NCBI RefSeq assembly: GCF_028583425.1
Contig: NC_072799.1
Coordinates: 90,072,217-90,136,216, forward strand
Direction: 5' to 3'
Length of the DNA stretch: 64,000 nt
DNA from: Eublepharis macularius
Lineage: Eukaryota; Chordata; Lepidosauria; Squamata; Eublepharidae
Both the position numbers and the translations under genes were made by a program. This document shows positions 1 to 42,510 of the stretch, piece after piece. Each line of letters starts with the position of its first letter. The first letter of the stretch is position 1. Below the pieces are notes generated by a model. The model saw only the letters and a list, made by a program, of their open reading frames with translations. It was not told the origin of the DNA and ran no database searches.

Positions 1-597
1 TCCTCGGCCTTCCTCACGAGGAGCTGCCCCAGCCGGCTTCTGTGCTGCTGAGCCTGCCTGGCCTTGCTCGCGAGGAGCTGCCCTGGCCAGCTTTTGTGCT
101 GCTGAGCCTGTCTGGCCTTGCTCGCGAGGAGCTGCCCTGGCCAGCTTCTGTGCTGCCTGTTCATTGATGCTGGGAGGGGCTACCCATCTCCTCCCCCAGA
201 ATGCCTGTGGCAGCTCCACCTGGAGGGGCTTGGCTCCTAGCACCTCCTGAGCCAGGCTGCTGTCCTCTAGCCAGGGTGTGGCTCTGGGCTGTGGTGGCTG
301 CTTCTCCTCCTTGGAAGGTAAGGGCTCTGTCTGGGCTGTTGCTGTGTCCCTGTTCCCCTTGCCTTGGCCCTTTTCCTCTAGCCTGCTTAGCCCCCTTTCT
401 CCCCCATGGTGGGTGGGACTAGCTGGCTTCTCCCTGCTCCCTCCAGCCTTCTGAGGCTTTGGCCTTTTGCCCCTTCCCCCTGGAGTAGGCAGGGTCTGGC
501 TCTGTTTGCCAGACAGAGCAGCTGAACTGCTGTCTCCCGGCTGCCCCCTGCCGCTGTCTGCCAGCAAGTCCGGGGGCTGGGCTGCTGACCCCGGACA
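1..597 (-). repeat. 3' LTR (partial, cut by window start)
   Basis: Matches 4541-5137 with no difference found on reading the two side by side, and ends in CCGGACA, i.e. it starts TGTCCGG on the element strand. About 470 bp of this LTR should lie before position 1. Near-identity of the two LTRs points to a recent insertion. Confidence 0.9.
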
Positions 598-612
598 CAC
601 ACCCCCTCTTAG
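598..612 (-). other. polypurine tract
   Basis: On the element strand an AAGAGGGGG run lies next to the TGTCCGG start of the 3' LTR, where the plus-strand primer of an LTR element belongs. Confidence 0.6.
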
Positions 613-1413
613 CCTGGACGCTGGCTCGGGGGGGTCTGGCTCGAAGAGCCGTGACATGAAGTCCGCATCCCTATGGCTGGTCCCCCGGCGGTAGGTAATG
701 GTGAACCGGTATGGCAGTAGAGACAGGTACCACCTCAGGATGCGAGGGTTGTGCTCTTTCATCCGGTGCATCCATTGGAGGGGTGCATGGTCTCTCACCA
801 ATGTAAAGGGGTTATTCGCCAGATAATACCGCAAAGCCCCCACGGCCCATTTGATGGCAAGGGCCTCCCTCTCAATGGTTGCATACTTCTGCTCCGCTGG
901 CTGGAGCTTGCGGCTCAGGAACAAGACGGGCACCCTCCCTCCATCTTGCTCCTGCATCAGGACCGCCCCCAGGCCTGAGGCCGATGCATCAGTTGCCAGT
1001 ACGAAGGGTTTCTCAAAGTCCGGATTCCAGAGCTTGGTGGTGTCCGATAGTGCAGTGCGTAAGTCCTGGAAGGCAGCCTCCCGCTCCGGCGTCCAGCTGA
1101 GGCGACTAGGGCTGCCCTTCTTCAGACAGTCCGTCAGGGGGGCTGAGCGGGTCGCAAAATGGGGGATGAAGCGCCCGTAGTAGCCAAGAAGCCCCAGAAA
1201 CCTCCTGAGCTGACGCTTGGTCTGTGGTTGGGGCACATCCCCTATGGAGGCCACCTTTTCAGGCGGGGGTCGGATCTGTCCACCTCCGATGACAAATCCC
1301 AGGTACTTGAGCTCCTGGAATCCCAAGTGGCTCTTCTTGGGGTTGGCCTTCAGCCCTGCCTTCTGGAGTGCGGTGAGGACTTTCTCCAGGTGCTGTAGGT
1401 GGGAGGGCCAGTC
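613..1413 (-). pseudogene. gypsy pol: RNase H region
   Basis: Continues pol on the minus strand in a different frame from the RT segment, after a one-base loss near 1411-1417 just past the YIDD box. The RT connection, a TDAS motif (about 970-997) typical of gypsy RNase H, and a chromodomain-free C-terminal region can be read. The frame stays open across the polypurine tract into the 3' LTR, adding a Pro/Gly/Gln-rich tail. The frameshift makes this copy non-functional as it stands. Confidence 0.8.
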
Positions 1414-2734
1414 GGAAGATGACGATGTCATCAATGTAAGCCATTGCAAAGTCCCGACAGTCCCCCAGGACTTGATCCACCAGCCGCTGGAAGGTAGCCG
1501 CTGCCCCGTGGAGGCCAAAGGGCATGCGGCGGAACTGGAAGAGGCCCCGGGGGGTGGCGAAGGCCGTCTTCTCCCGGTCCTCCAGGCGCACTGGTACCTG
1601 CCAGTACCCTTTCGTCAGGTCGAGGGCGGACAAGTACCGGGCCGGCCCCAGTTGCCCCACTAGGACGTCCGCCCGCGGCATGGGGTATGCGTCGAACTTG
1701 GCCACTTTGTTCAGTTCCCGGTAGTCGATGCAGAAGCGAGTCGACCCGTCTGGCTTTGGCACCAACACGATGGGGCTGCGCCATTCACTTCGGGACGGTT
1801 CAATCACCCCCAGGCGCAGCATTTCCTCCGTCTCCCGATCCACCGCCTCCCACTGCTTCCGGGGGATGGGTCGCCAGGTTGCCCGTGCAGATTGCCCCGG
1901 CTGGGTGGGGATGGCATGGTGCACCAGGTTCGTGACCCCGGGGCGTCTTGAAAAGACCCCGGGCGCTTGCTTCCACAGGGCCTGTAGCTGGGCCTTCTGT
2001 GCAGGGTTGAGCTGTGGATCCACCTTCGGCTCCTCGAACTCCGGGGCGTCAGCGGTCCATGGCAGCTCGCTGTCTGGGAGGTCTAAGGGGTCTTCGGCCA
2101 AGGCGCACCCATCCTCTGGCCGCTCATGCCACCGCTTGAGCAGGTTCACGTGCAGGGTTCTCCGTCGGCGTCGGCCTGGCCCGCACTGCAGCTCATAGGT
2201 GGTGGGGCCCAGCACCCTCCGAATTTGGTAAGGGCCCCTCCATGGGTCCCCCTCCTCCCGTGGGAACACCGAGTGGTGTACCAGGACCTTCTCTCCGACT
2301 TGGAAGGTCCTCATCCTTGCGCCCCGGTCATAGGCCGCCTTCTGCTTTGTCTGGGCGTGGGTCAGCTGGCGGTTGGCCTCAGCCTGGGACTGCTGCACCC
2401 GCCCACGGAGCTGGCTCATGTACTCCGGTATGGGGGGAGCAGGGCTGCTGGTGCGGGGACCCCACTGTTCCGCCAGCCGAGAGAGCATCCCCCGCGGCTT
2501 GCGCCCGTACAGCAGTTCAAAGGGGCTAAAGCCAGTGGACGCCTGCGGGGTCTCCCTAAGGGCGAACATGAGGGGGTCGATGTATAGGTCCCACTGTCGA
2601 GGCTTGTCCCGTGTCATCTTCCTCAAGGCTTCCTTGACGGTCTGGTTCAGACGCTCTGCCAAACCGTCAGTCTGAGGGTGATATGCCGAGGTGAACACCT
2701 GCCGGATCCCCAAATTCTGGCAGAGTTGACGCAT
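1259..2734 (-). pseudogene. gypsy pol: integrase C-terminus and reverse transcriptase
   Basis: A 491-codon open frame. Its start carries the end of the integrase core (HPQTDG region and the catalytic Glu in an AERLNQ context), a GPY-like module (GPYQIRRVLG), then an RT with the CIDYRELN motif and the YIDD catalytic box at 1427-1438. Past YIDD the frame is lost and the last ~55 residues are out-of-frame sequence. The order integrase then RT is seen directly within one open frame, so it is not a rearrangement between separate fragments. Confidence 0.88.
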
Positions 2735-2752
2735 GGCTTTGGCCCGGAACGG

Positions 2753-2762
2753 CCCCCCCCCC
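2753..2762 (-). other. C-run frameshift in integrase
   Basis: A run of about ten C residues falls just after the second catalytic Asp of integrase (LTDRG) and shifts the frame between the two pol segments. It may be a real indel or a homopolymer sequencing error. Confidence 0.6.
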
Positions 2763-4067
2763 GGTCTGTCAAGATTTCATCAGGCAGTCCCACCATGGCA
2801 AAAAGCTTGGACAGGGCTCGTATCATCCCCGGGGTCTGCATCGTCTTAAGCGGGATGACCTCAGGGAATCGTGTAGCATAGTCCACAATCACCAGGGCAA
2901 AGCGGTGGCCCCGGGGCGTGCGTGGCAGTGGGCCGATAAAGTCCATCGCGATGCGCTGGAAGGGCGTCTCCATGACGGGCAGCGGGGAGTGGGGGGCCTT
3001 TGGTGGGCGCCGGGCTGCCACCCGCTGACAGGTGGGGCACGAGCGGCAGTGGGCCTTCACGTCCGCGTTCACAGAGGGCCAGAAGAACTGCTCGAGGATC
3101 TTCTTCAGGGTCTTGTGGTGCCCCAGATGCCCGGCCCAAGCGTGTTCATGGGCCGTGCGGAGGACTTCTGCCCGGTAAGCTGCCGGCACCAGTAGCTGGC
3201 GGATCTCTCCCTGGCCGTTTGGGGCACGGGCTAGGCGGACCCACACCCCTCCTTGCTTCTCAATGCGGGGAAGCCGTTGGGACCTCCGCTCATCCTGCAC
3301 TCGGTCCTCTTCACGAGCTGCTGTCTCCCGCAAGCGCTGTAAGGACTCATCTGCCCCTTGGGCCCTGCAGAAGGGGCGGTCAGCCAGGGGTCCCGCTGGT
3401 TCCTTGGCCTGCGGGCCTGCTCCTGGTCTGGTAGAGGGACCCTCATCCGGGTCGGGGGCCTCCTCCACTTGCAGCGCTGGGGCAACCTGTGGGTTTGCCA
3501 GTCCCTCGGCTGCCTCCCTAAGTAGCCTGGAGAACCCCGGGGCATCTCTCCCCAGCAGCATAGGGAGCGGTAAGTGGGCTACCTTGGCCACTTCCAGGCG
3601 GCGGAGCGCTCCCAGGTATTCCACTGTGATCCAGACCATAGGGTATGGCTGGGTGCGGCCCATCACGTCTGTCACCGGGACCCAGCGATGCACTGGGGTG
3701 TCAGCTGGGATAAGTTGGGAACGAATTGCTGATACTGCGCTCCCTGAGTCCAATAGGGCTTGTAGGGTCTGCCGTCCTATTCTCACGGTGGCGCACAGCC
3801 CCTGCACCGCCTTGCCGGCTGGTGGGTTAATTTCCCACGCGAATGCGCATACCACTGGTGAAGTGGCTGTGGGGGTGCAGGCTTGTATCTGGTGTTCCAC
3901 CGCCTGTGCTAACTTCACCTGAGCTGCTTGGAAGGTTGCCTCCAGCTTCCTCCACACCTCGTCCAGGTGTGCCTCTAGCCATGGTCTGAGCTCTGCAGTG
4001 GCATTGGGATGCATCCCCTCGCCTGGCGCCTGCGTTGGAACGACCTTCCCCGTACGGGCCACCAACT
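2763..4067 (-). pseudogene. gypsy protease and integrase N-terminal/core region
   Basis: Minus-strand frame, open from 4326 inside the LTR down to the C-run. It contains a retropepsin-like LLDSGSA motif near 3750, a flap/LLGRDAPGF segment near 3550, an integrase HHCC zinc finger (HEH...HH...HCRSCPTC, about 3150-3025) and the first two catalytic acidic residues (MDFIGPL and LTDRG). Only about 70 residues separate the LTR from protease, so capsid and nucleocapsid are absent. Whether the short N-terminal piece is a gag remnant cannot be told. Confidence 0.85.
4048..4065 (-). other. candidate primer binding site
   Basis: TTGGTGGCCCGTACGGGG lies directly inside the inner end (TGACA) of the 5' LTR on the element strand, where a tRNA primer site belongs. 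The tRNA was not identified. Confidence 0.45.
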
Positions 4068-4368
4068 TGTCAGGGCTTACTGCGGCTGCCACTGGGCGTG
4101 GCACTGGGCAGTCTGCTCCTGACGTCACAGGGGGGCCAGGGACTCTGCAGGACCCTGCTCTGTGGAAGGAGGGGCGGTATACCTCACCCAGACTCCCTCT
4201 CAGTCCGCTCGCTGGCCTGCTCAACCTGGCCTGCTTACCCTCTGCATCCTCCTTCATCTCCTCCTTCCAGAACTCTCCTCCAAGCCACCATCCTTGCATC
4301 CTACTGCTCTCACTCCACATCATCACTCCTCACTCACACCCACCACCTCAGAGCTCTTCCTAGCCACC

Positions 4369-4376
4369 TTATATAG
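4369..4376 (-). promoter_or_regulatory. LTR TATA box
   Basis: CTATATAAG on the element strand, about 300 bp inside the inner end of the LTR, a plausible promoter for the retrotransposon transcript. Confidence 0.55.
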
Positions 4377-4549
4377 GGCTTCCTTTCCCCGCCCTGCCCT
4401 CCTTCTAGGCTTGTTCCCTCTCCTGACTTGGCCCAGCTGTGCCTTCCCTCAGGTGTTTCCCTCCTACCACTAATCCCTTCTTGGCTTCCTTGCCTTGCTG
4501 GCAGGGTGGGGTTGAATGCGAGCCATCCCCAGCTGAGGTCTCCTCGGCC

Positions 4550-4697
4550 TTCCTCACGAGGAGCTGCCCCAGCCGGCTTCTGTGCTGCTGAGCCTGCCTG
4601 GCCTTGCTCGCGAGGAGCTGCCCTGGCCAGCTTTTGTGCTGCTGAGCCTGTCTGGCCTTGCTCGCGAGGAGCTGCCCTGGCCAGCTTCTGTGCTGCC
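4550..4697. repeat. 54-bp tandem repeats in the LTR
   Basis: Nearly three copies of a 54-bp unit (CTGAGCCTG...GTGCTG), also present at 10-157. The length is a multiple of three and encodes an 18-residue repeat (core KLARAAPREQGQ) on the minus strand. Confidence 0.85.
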
Positions 4698-5137
4698 TGT
4701 TCATTGATGCTGGGAGGGGCTACCCATCTCCTCCCCCAGAATGCCTGTGGCAGCTCCACCTGGAGGGGCTTGGCTCCTAGCACCTCCTGAGCCAGGCTGC
4801 TGTCCTCTAGCCAGGGTGTGGCTCTGGGCTGTGGTGGCTGCTTCTCCTCCTTGGAAGGTAAGGGCTCTGTCTGGGCTGTTGCTGTGTCCCTGTTCCCCTT
4901 GCCTTGGCCCTTTTCCTCTAGCCTGCTTAGCCCCCTTTCTCCCCCATGGTGGGTGGGACTAGCTGGCTTCTCCCTGCTCCCTCCAGCCTTCTGAGGCTTT
5001 GGCCTTTTGCCCCTTCCCCCTGGAGTAGGCAGGGTCTGGCTCTGTTTGCCAGACAGAGCAGCTGAACTGCTGTCTCCCGGCTGCCCCCTGCCGCTGTCTG
5101 CCAGCAAGTCCGGGGGCTGGGCTGCTGACCCCGGACA

Positions 5138-5552
5138 AAAGAAAACAAAGAGTAATATATAGAGTATAAGTCAAATTGATTGATTTATAATAAATGTATG
5201 CAATGTTTATAGAAGTATTTGAAGTTAGGTATAAGGCGGGACAAATTGTTTGTTTGTCCCATTTTGAAGTAATTAGAAAAAGTAAGATAGAGTACAGGTC
5301 ATTAAAATGATTATTATTATTAGTATTGAAGAAGATAAGGCTTAGAAGAGTTTGAAAGTATATTATAATAAGTAGAATAAGTTTGAAATGAGTAGAGGGA
5401 GGATAGATAAGGGGTTGGAAAACTGTTGGAAGTCAACCAAAGGGAGGGAAAGGGAGGGGGTTAGAATTGGAATTGAAAATTTAAGGGAATGTGTTTGTAA
5501 TAAATATTATATGTGTCTAATCCAAAAAAAAATTTATAAAAAAAAAAGAAAG
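5138..5552. other. AT-rich, A-run-bearing segment, possible LINE 3' tail
   Basis: AT-rich sequence starting right after the LTR and ending in an AATAAATATTATATG stretch plus two A-rich runs. The A-rich end suggests a retroposed 3' tail; no protein match was recognised. Confidence 0.3.
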
Positions 5553-5727
5553 TGTGTTATTATCCTCACAACAATCACCCTGTGAGGTGGGTGGGGCTGA
5601 GAGAGCTCTGAGAAAATGGTGACTGACCCAAGGTCACCCAGTTGGCTTCAAGTGAAGGAGGGGGAATCAAACACGGTTCTCCAGTTTAGAGTCCCACTGC
5701 TCTTAACCACTACACCGAACTGGCTCT
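5553..5727 (-). mobile_element. tRNA-derived SINE, 3'-truncated
   Basis: Reverse copy of the window's main SINE. On the minus strand it starts GCCAGTTCGGTGTAGTGG (A-box-like) and has a GGTTTGATTCC-type B box within the next 60 bp, then the shared body ending in the TGTGAGGATAATAACACAC segment. Confidence 0.8.
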
Positions 5728-6777
5728 TTAATGTTTAAATCCACATGTGGAAGGGGGAACATGTTGGCTAATATGTGTTTTTGTGGGCTTATTTGCAAGG
5801 ATTAATGTAACTGGTATCCTAATAGGCTGGAAACGAAATACTGTCCAGGTACAAGCTGCAGTCATCTTAACATGGGTCTCACACATTTTAAGTTACCCTC
5901 CCCACCTCCTGCAGTCTCCAGAAGCACCTTGCCAGAATTCAGGAAAGTCTGTATGCTTTGTAAAAACACTGTAGGATTGTGGCTGTATCCCCATTACAAA
6001 CAAGACATACATTTCTCTAATGACTTGACAGGCCGTAACCACAGCGGGCTCAACTTGCTGTCTGCTACTAACTTTATCGTGAAATGTTTTTCATCAACCA
6101 CAACCACAGTAGCTTGTTTGCCTTCTTAGAGACATATACAAGGCTGCTTCAGTAAATTCTGACCCAACAGTTAATAGAAATTTGGTCAATAAACTTCACG
6201 GAATGGATTCAATTGTTTCATGACGTTTCTTTGTTTTGGTGACAGAACTGCATTGTAAACATGGCAACATCATTAAACCAGATTTATAACTGCTTTGTAT
6301 CTCCAATACTGGCACAAAGCAGCCGATATGTATTCATTGGCATCCCCTAATATTTTCAAAACAGCAAAGAAGCCTTGAAATAACAATACCAGCTGAGGGT
6401 TGTGTTGAATCACTTCCTCCAGGTTCAGCAGTGCTTCTGTAAAACCGTGTGATTGTTACACATTCCTTTTCCTTGAGTGCTTAATTACTAGGGAGGCCCT
6501 ATAGGGTGTCTTTTCCTTTGGATGACAGAGCACTAGAGCCTTACATTGTCTTTGTAATACTTGTTTATTTTAGAAATACACAAGAGAACACGTTGTGAGC
6601 AAACAGAATCCTAAACCAGACATCACAACTCCTAATCTTGCATCAGGTTCCCAAAGAGAGCAACTGCAGCCCAAGTTACTTATGTCAACCATCATCTCTG
6701 CCTCTGCCCAAACTCAAATGAATATATAATTTGACCCTCTACTCATTACAGAGTCCTCATATTTGTTGGGTAATGAC
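5728..6777. other. no gene recognised
   Basis: Unique-looking, AT-rich sequence with no exon, RNA gene or clear repeat that I could support. It may be intronic to TEC, since the missing 5' TEC exon lies further upstream. Confidence 0.4.
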
Positions 6778-7038
6778 CAGGGCTTTTTTTCTGGGACCAG
6801 GGCTTTTTTTCTGGGAACTCAGTGGGTTGCCCTCGGAGAAAATGGTCACATGGCTGGTGGCCCCGCCCCCTGATCTCCAGACAGAGGGGAGTTGAGATTG
6901 CCCTCCGCGCCATGTGGCGGGGAGGGCAATCTCAACTCCCCTCTGTCTGGAGATCGGGGCGGGGCCACCAGTCATGTGACCATTTTAAAGAGGTTCCGGA
7001 ACTCTGTTCCACCACGTTCCTGCTGGAAAAAAGCCCTG
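6778..7038. mobile_element. hAT fold-back MITE (CAGGGCTTTTTTT family), copy 1
   Basis: CAGGGCTTTTTTTC...GAAAAAAGCCCTG termini, long inverted internal arms, and a perfect 8-bp target duplication GTAATGAC (6770-6777 and 7039-7046), the hAT signature. The left terminus is locally duplicated in tandem (6778 and about 6798). Confidence 0.9.
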
Positions 7039-7112
7039 GTAATGACACAAGGACTTTGAATGAGATTTTCAATGGGAGTTTTGAGCCTTCCAGACTCTTG
7101 CACCACCACCAC

Positions 7113-7336
7113 CTATTTATATACTGCCCTTCAGGACAACTTAACTCTCACTCACAAAGCGTGTTGTTATTATCCTCACAATAATCACTCTGTGAGGAGG
7201 GTGGGGTTGAGAGAGCTCCTAGAAACTGTGACTGACCCAAGGTCACCCAGCTGGCTTCAAGTGGAGGAGTGGGGAATCAAACCTGGTTTTCCAGATAAGA
7301 GTCCTGCCGTTTTTAGCCACCACACCAAACTAACCA
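7113..7336 (-). mobile_element. tRNA-derived SINE, near full length
   Basis: Reverse copy. The tail reads TTTATATACTGCCCTTCAGG on the plus strand and the tRNA head lies at the right end (ACCACACCAAACT). Confidence 0.8.
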
Positions 7337-8403
7337 GGGCGCACAGGCAGAAGTGGTGGCAGACTGCTCCTCTGTGCTGTGTCTTCCCCCTTAAAGCATC
7401 CCGTGGAGCTGCTGTTGGCTTCATTTGCAAAATCATATGTCATGTGGCTGCACATAAGTTTCACAGCTCCATGGGATGCTTCAAGGAGGATCAAACACAT
7501 ACACAAGAAGGCAGCCACCAATTCTACCCACATGCCCAGATTGCAAGGAGAAAAAAGCAGGTGTGAGTCAGAAAAGCACAGAAACTTCCATTGACCCTCT
7601 GATGCAAATTCTTCATATCATCACCCAACAAACACAAGGCCTTCATAACGTGTAAACACTTTACACAATTTCTACTAGAGGGCCAGTTTGGTGTAGTGGT
7701 GCTTAAGAGTGCGGGAGATGAAGACAGTCCCAAGACTGGGGCAAGGAACCAAACTACACCTCATTTATGTAATTACAAACTCAAACTCATCTCTGAGGAA
7801 CGGCATCAACTGAACCTGGGACGAAAATTGAAAAGCAAACCGGCCCCAGTTTGGGCAGGGCACTGATGGGCTTGGACTGTCTTCATCTCTAGTTCCACGC
7901 TTTGTTTCTGCATGAGAAGAATACAGATGTATGAACTTTATCCGCATGTATAATCTGTCTCACCTGCTTTTGCATGTCTTCAGTGGAGCTTCATTCCTCA
8001 GCTTGATCTTGAGAGATATAAAGAGACAGCGTTTGTGAAGATTTATATGCTGCCAGTCGGGTGGACAAGTACTTGTTACGTGTTTTCATGGTTATTTATT
8101 ATTGTATGGATGCTTTACAGTTTTGTATATAGGTCTATTTTTCTATGAATTTTCTATGAATTGATATTGTATTTTTATTTTCTTGGCACTTTGCATGAGC
8201 ACATACATAGTCATTTTACAAGTAAATATTTATTAACATTTTCATAGAGGGTCATTTACTCCTGATCGTTCTTTTTTGGATTTTCGCATTGCTACAGTCA
8301 GGGGAGCCTTCCTTGTGTTGTTTATAATTCTCTGCAGCAAACTGAAATTGTATAGAACATGTAGAAATACCTCCATCCTTCACCCAAACTTATTTATTAA
8401 GAG
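7337..8403. other. intergenic/intronic, one SINE-head fragment
   Basis: Contains a SINE head fragment at about 7681-7717 (GCCAGTTTGGTGTAGTGG). Otherwise no supported feature. Confidence 0.4.
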
Positions 8404-8596
8404 CAGGGCTTTTTTCTGGGAAAAGAGGTGGTGGAACTCAGTGGGTTGTCCTCAGAGAAAATGGTCACATGGCTGGTGGCCCCGCCCCTGACTCCTTTCT
8501 GTCTGGAGATCAGGGGGCGGGGCCACCAGCCATGTGACCATTTTCAAGAGGTTCCGGAACTCCATTCCCCCGCGTTCCCCCTGAAAAAAAGCCCTG
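8404..8596. mobile_element. hAT fold-back MITE, copy 2
   Basis: Same termini as copy 1, with a shortened internal palindrome. Target duplication ATTAAGAG/ATTAAGAT (7 of 8). Confidence 0.88.
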
Positions 8597-9716
8597 ATTA
8601 AGATGGTCAGTGTATCAGTGGGACGGATGCATATTTATATTAGCACTTTACAAGGGGAAAAAGTGCAGCATTTCCTTTGAAGCAGAATCCACTAGGTCAA
8701 AAATCTATTGTAATGCTAAAATGCCACGAGATGTTTTCTGATGACGAGGAGGCTACTGTGTGTTTACCTTCAGAACAGCACTGTTTAAATTTTCAGAAGT
8801 GTAGACTGTTTCTCAGGCATATTTTTAGCTTTATCTAGATTCAGACATCCTGACATTCTTCCTGATGCTGGCCAGTAAAGCATGAACTTACACTACACGG
8901 CATTCTAATTTTTTTTGCATTCTAGAGTGCTGCTAAGTAACATCCGCTAAACTTTTTTCCATCACCCATGCCACAAGAACATTTGTACTCCCTAGCAGTA
9001 TTGTGACTTTTCCATGATAATACTGGAGTACGTAAGGGGATAGTTGCATTGCTTTTTAAAAAGGATCAATGTATGCTCCCACACAGGAGCTGTACAGTGC
9101 AGAAGTGAACTCCTGCCACAGAATTTCAAGGGTTCACATCACATTTTCCCAGGTATAAAATATTTTATTTTGGGGAAGACAGAAAATGAAACATCTGTAC
9201 TTTCAGGAAGATGCGCAGACTGTACGTGGTGAGCGGAAAACAAGTGCACACTTATTGCATGGAAAACTGATCATGTGGACAGAGTCTATACAGGGCATTG
9301 TTTGTGGTTATGCCGAAGCTGGGGCACGTGTGCGCCTGCAGATTTTTTCTTTCTTTCTCAGTGTTGCTCTCCAACTTCCTTGCACTAACATGGGTTATGA
9401 TTTTAGGCAGCATCTATGTGAATGTTTGCATTTTGTGGGGACTGCATTCCATCTAGGATTTGAATTCTAGAAAAATCAGCATTTGTAGGTAGAACTGTGG
9501 CATATAGGAAAGGTGTCGAATGCATAACTGCTTCGGAGTCAAACATGGCTATTCGGATATCTTCTTGGCAAACCTGTGCTGGTCTTCAAATACGATTCAT
9601 ATCTGAGTCTTTCCTACATTATTAGTTTTAATTGGCAGGAGGAACTTGCAAGAGCACTGCCGTGGGTGAAAATTGCAACAAGACAGTGGCCCAAATGAGA
9701 AATGAAGCTCTATGTG
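8597..9716. other. no gene recognised
   Basis: About 1.1 kb without a supported exon or repeat boundary. Confidence 0.4.
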
Positions 9717-9999
9717 TATTGTCGAAGGCTTTCACGGCCGGAGAACGATGGTTGTTGTGGGTTTTCCGGGCTGTATTGCCGTGGTCTTGGCACTGTAGTT
9801 CCTGACGTTTCGCCAGCAGTTGTGGCTGGCATCTTCAGAGGTGTAGCACCAAAAGATCTCTCAGTGTCACAGTAACACTGAGAGATCTCTGTCTTTTGGT
9901 GCTACACCTCTGAAGATGCCAGCCACAGCTGCTGGCGAAACGTCAGGAACTACAATGCCAAGACCACGGCAATACAGCCCGGAAAACCCACAACAACCA
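9717..9999. mobile_element. Penelope-like palindromic element, family A, copy 1
   Basis: Two inverted arms meet near 9855-9870. The outer left end starts TATTGTCGAAGGCTTTCACG and the right arm ends CCACAACAACC. Flanked by a 12-bp target duplication AAGCTCTATGTG (9705-9716 and 10000-10011). The inverted-arm layout, target duplication of about 12 bp and hammerhead-like core fit Penelope-like elements; no GIY-YIG/RT frame is present, so the class is inferred. Confidence 0.65.
9910..9941 (+). ncRNA. hammerhead-ribozyme-like core, family A
   Basis: CTGAAGA, a GCCAGC/GCTGGC stem, then GAAAC matches the CUGANGA...GAAA conserved core. Mirrored in the left arm. Activity not shown. Confidence 0.45.
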
Positions 10000-10289
10000 A
10001 AGCTCTATGTGGTTTTCCTGTGCCCTTCATCTAAGTTTCTCCTCCACCACTGGGGTTCTGCTCCATCGGTTGCCGCCTCTGCTGCTGTTTCTGATCCCTC
10101 GAAGACCTTTGGGACTGGCACCACTCAATATTTCCACATGGCTCAGCAGTACGCCTGGCACAACTGCGCCCTCTCCTGGCATAGTTAATGGATTGAACTT
10201 GATTATATCTCTGCTCTGGTGCTGAAATTCATTGCATTTATTCTTTTTATTCGTCCTGATACCACATTTTTTTTTATTTTACTTTACAG

Positions 10290-42510
<32,221 letters not shown>

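Larger units (their letters stand above)
1..5137 (-). mobile_element. Ty3/gypsy LTR retrotransposon, Gmr1-like domain order, gag-deleted
   Basis: Direct repeats at 1-597 and 4068-5137 (offset 4540) flank a 3.47-kb internal region read on the minus strand. In reading direction the internal region gives an aspartic protease, integrase zinc finger and catalytic core, integrase C-terminus, reverse transcriptase and RNase H. Integrase lies upstream of RT, as in Ty1/copia, although the RT (YIDD box) and integrase motifs are gypsy-like. This combination is known from Gmr1-type elements of deuterostomes. No capsid or nucleocapsid region fits between the 5' LTR and protease. At least two frame breaks interrupt pol. 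The window cuts the 3' LTR, so its outer target duplication cannot be seen. Confidence 0.9.
4068..5137 (-). repeat. 5' LTR, complete (1,070 bp)
   Basis: Bounded by TGTC...GACA: plus-strand TGTCAGGG at 4068 and CCGGACA at 5137. The outer 597 bp repeat at 1-597. It holds a TATA box, three in-frame 54-bp tandem units and a long minus-strand open frame (5107-4334) that is the LTR copy of the pol C-terminal tail. The inner boundary was inferred from the TGTC/GACA pairing and the adjacent primer-site candidate. Confidence 0.8.

Noticed and set aside
1..5137. Endogenous retrovirus
   Set aside because: No envelope-like frame, and the integrase-before-RT order does not occur in retroviruses.
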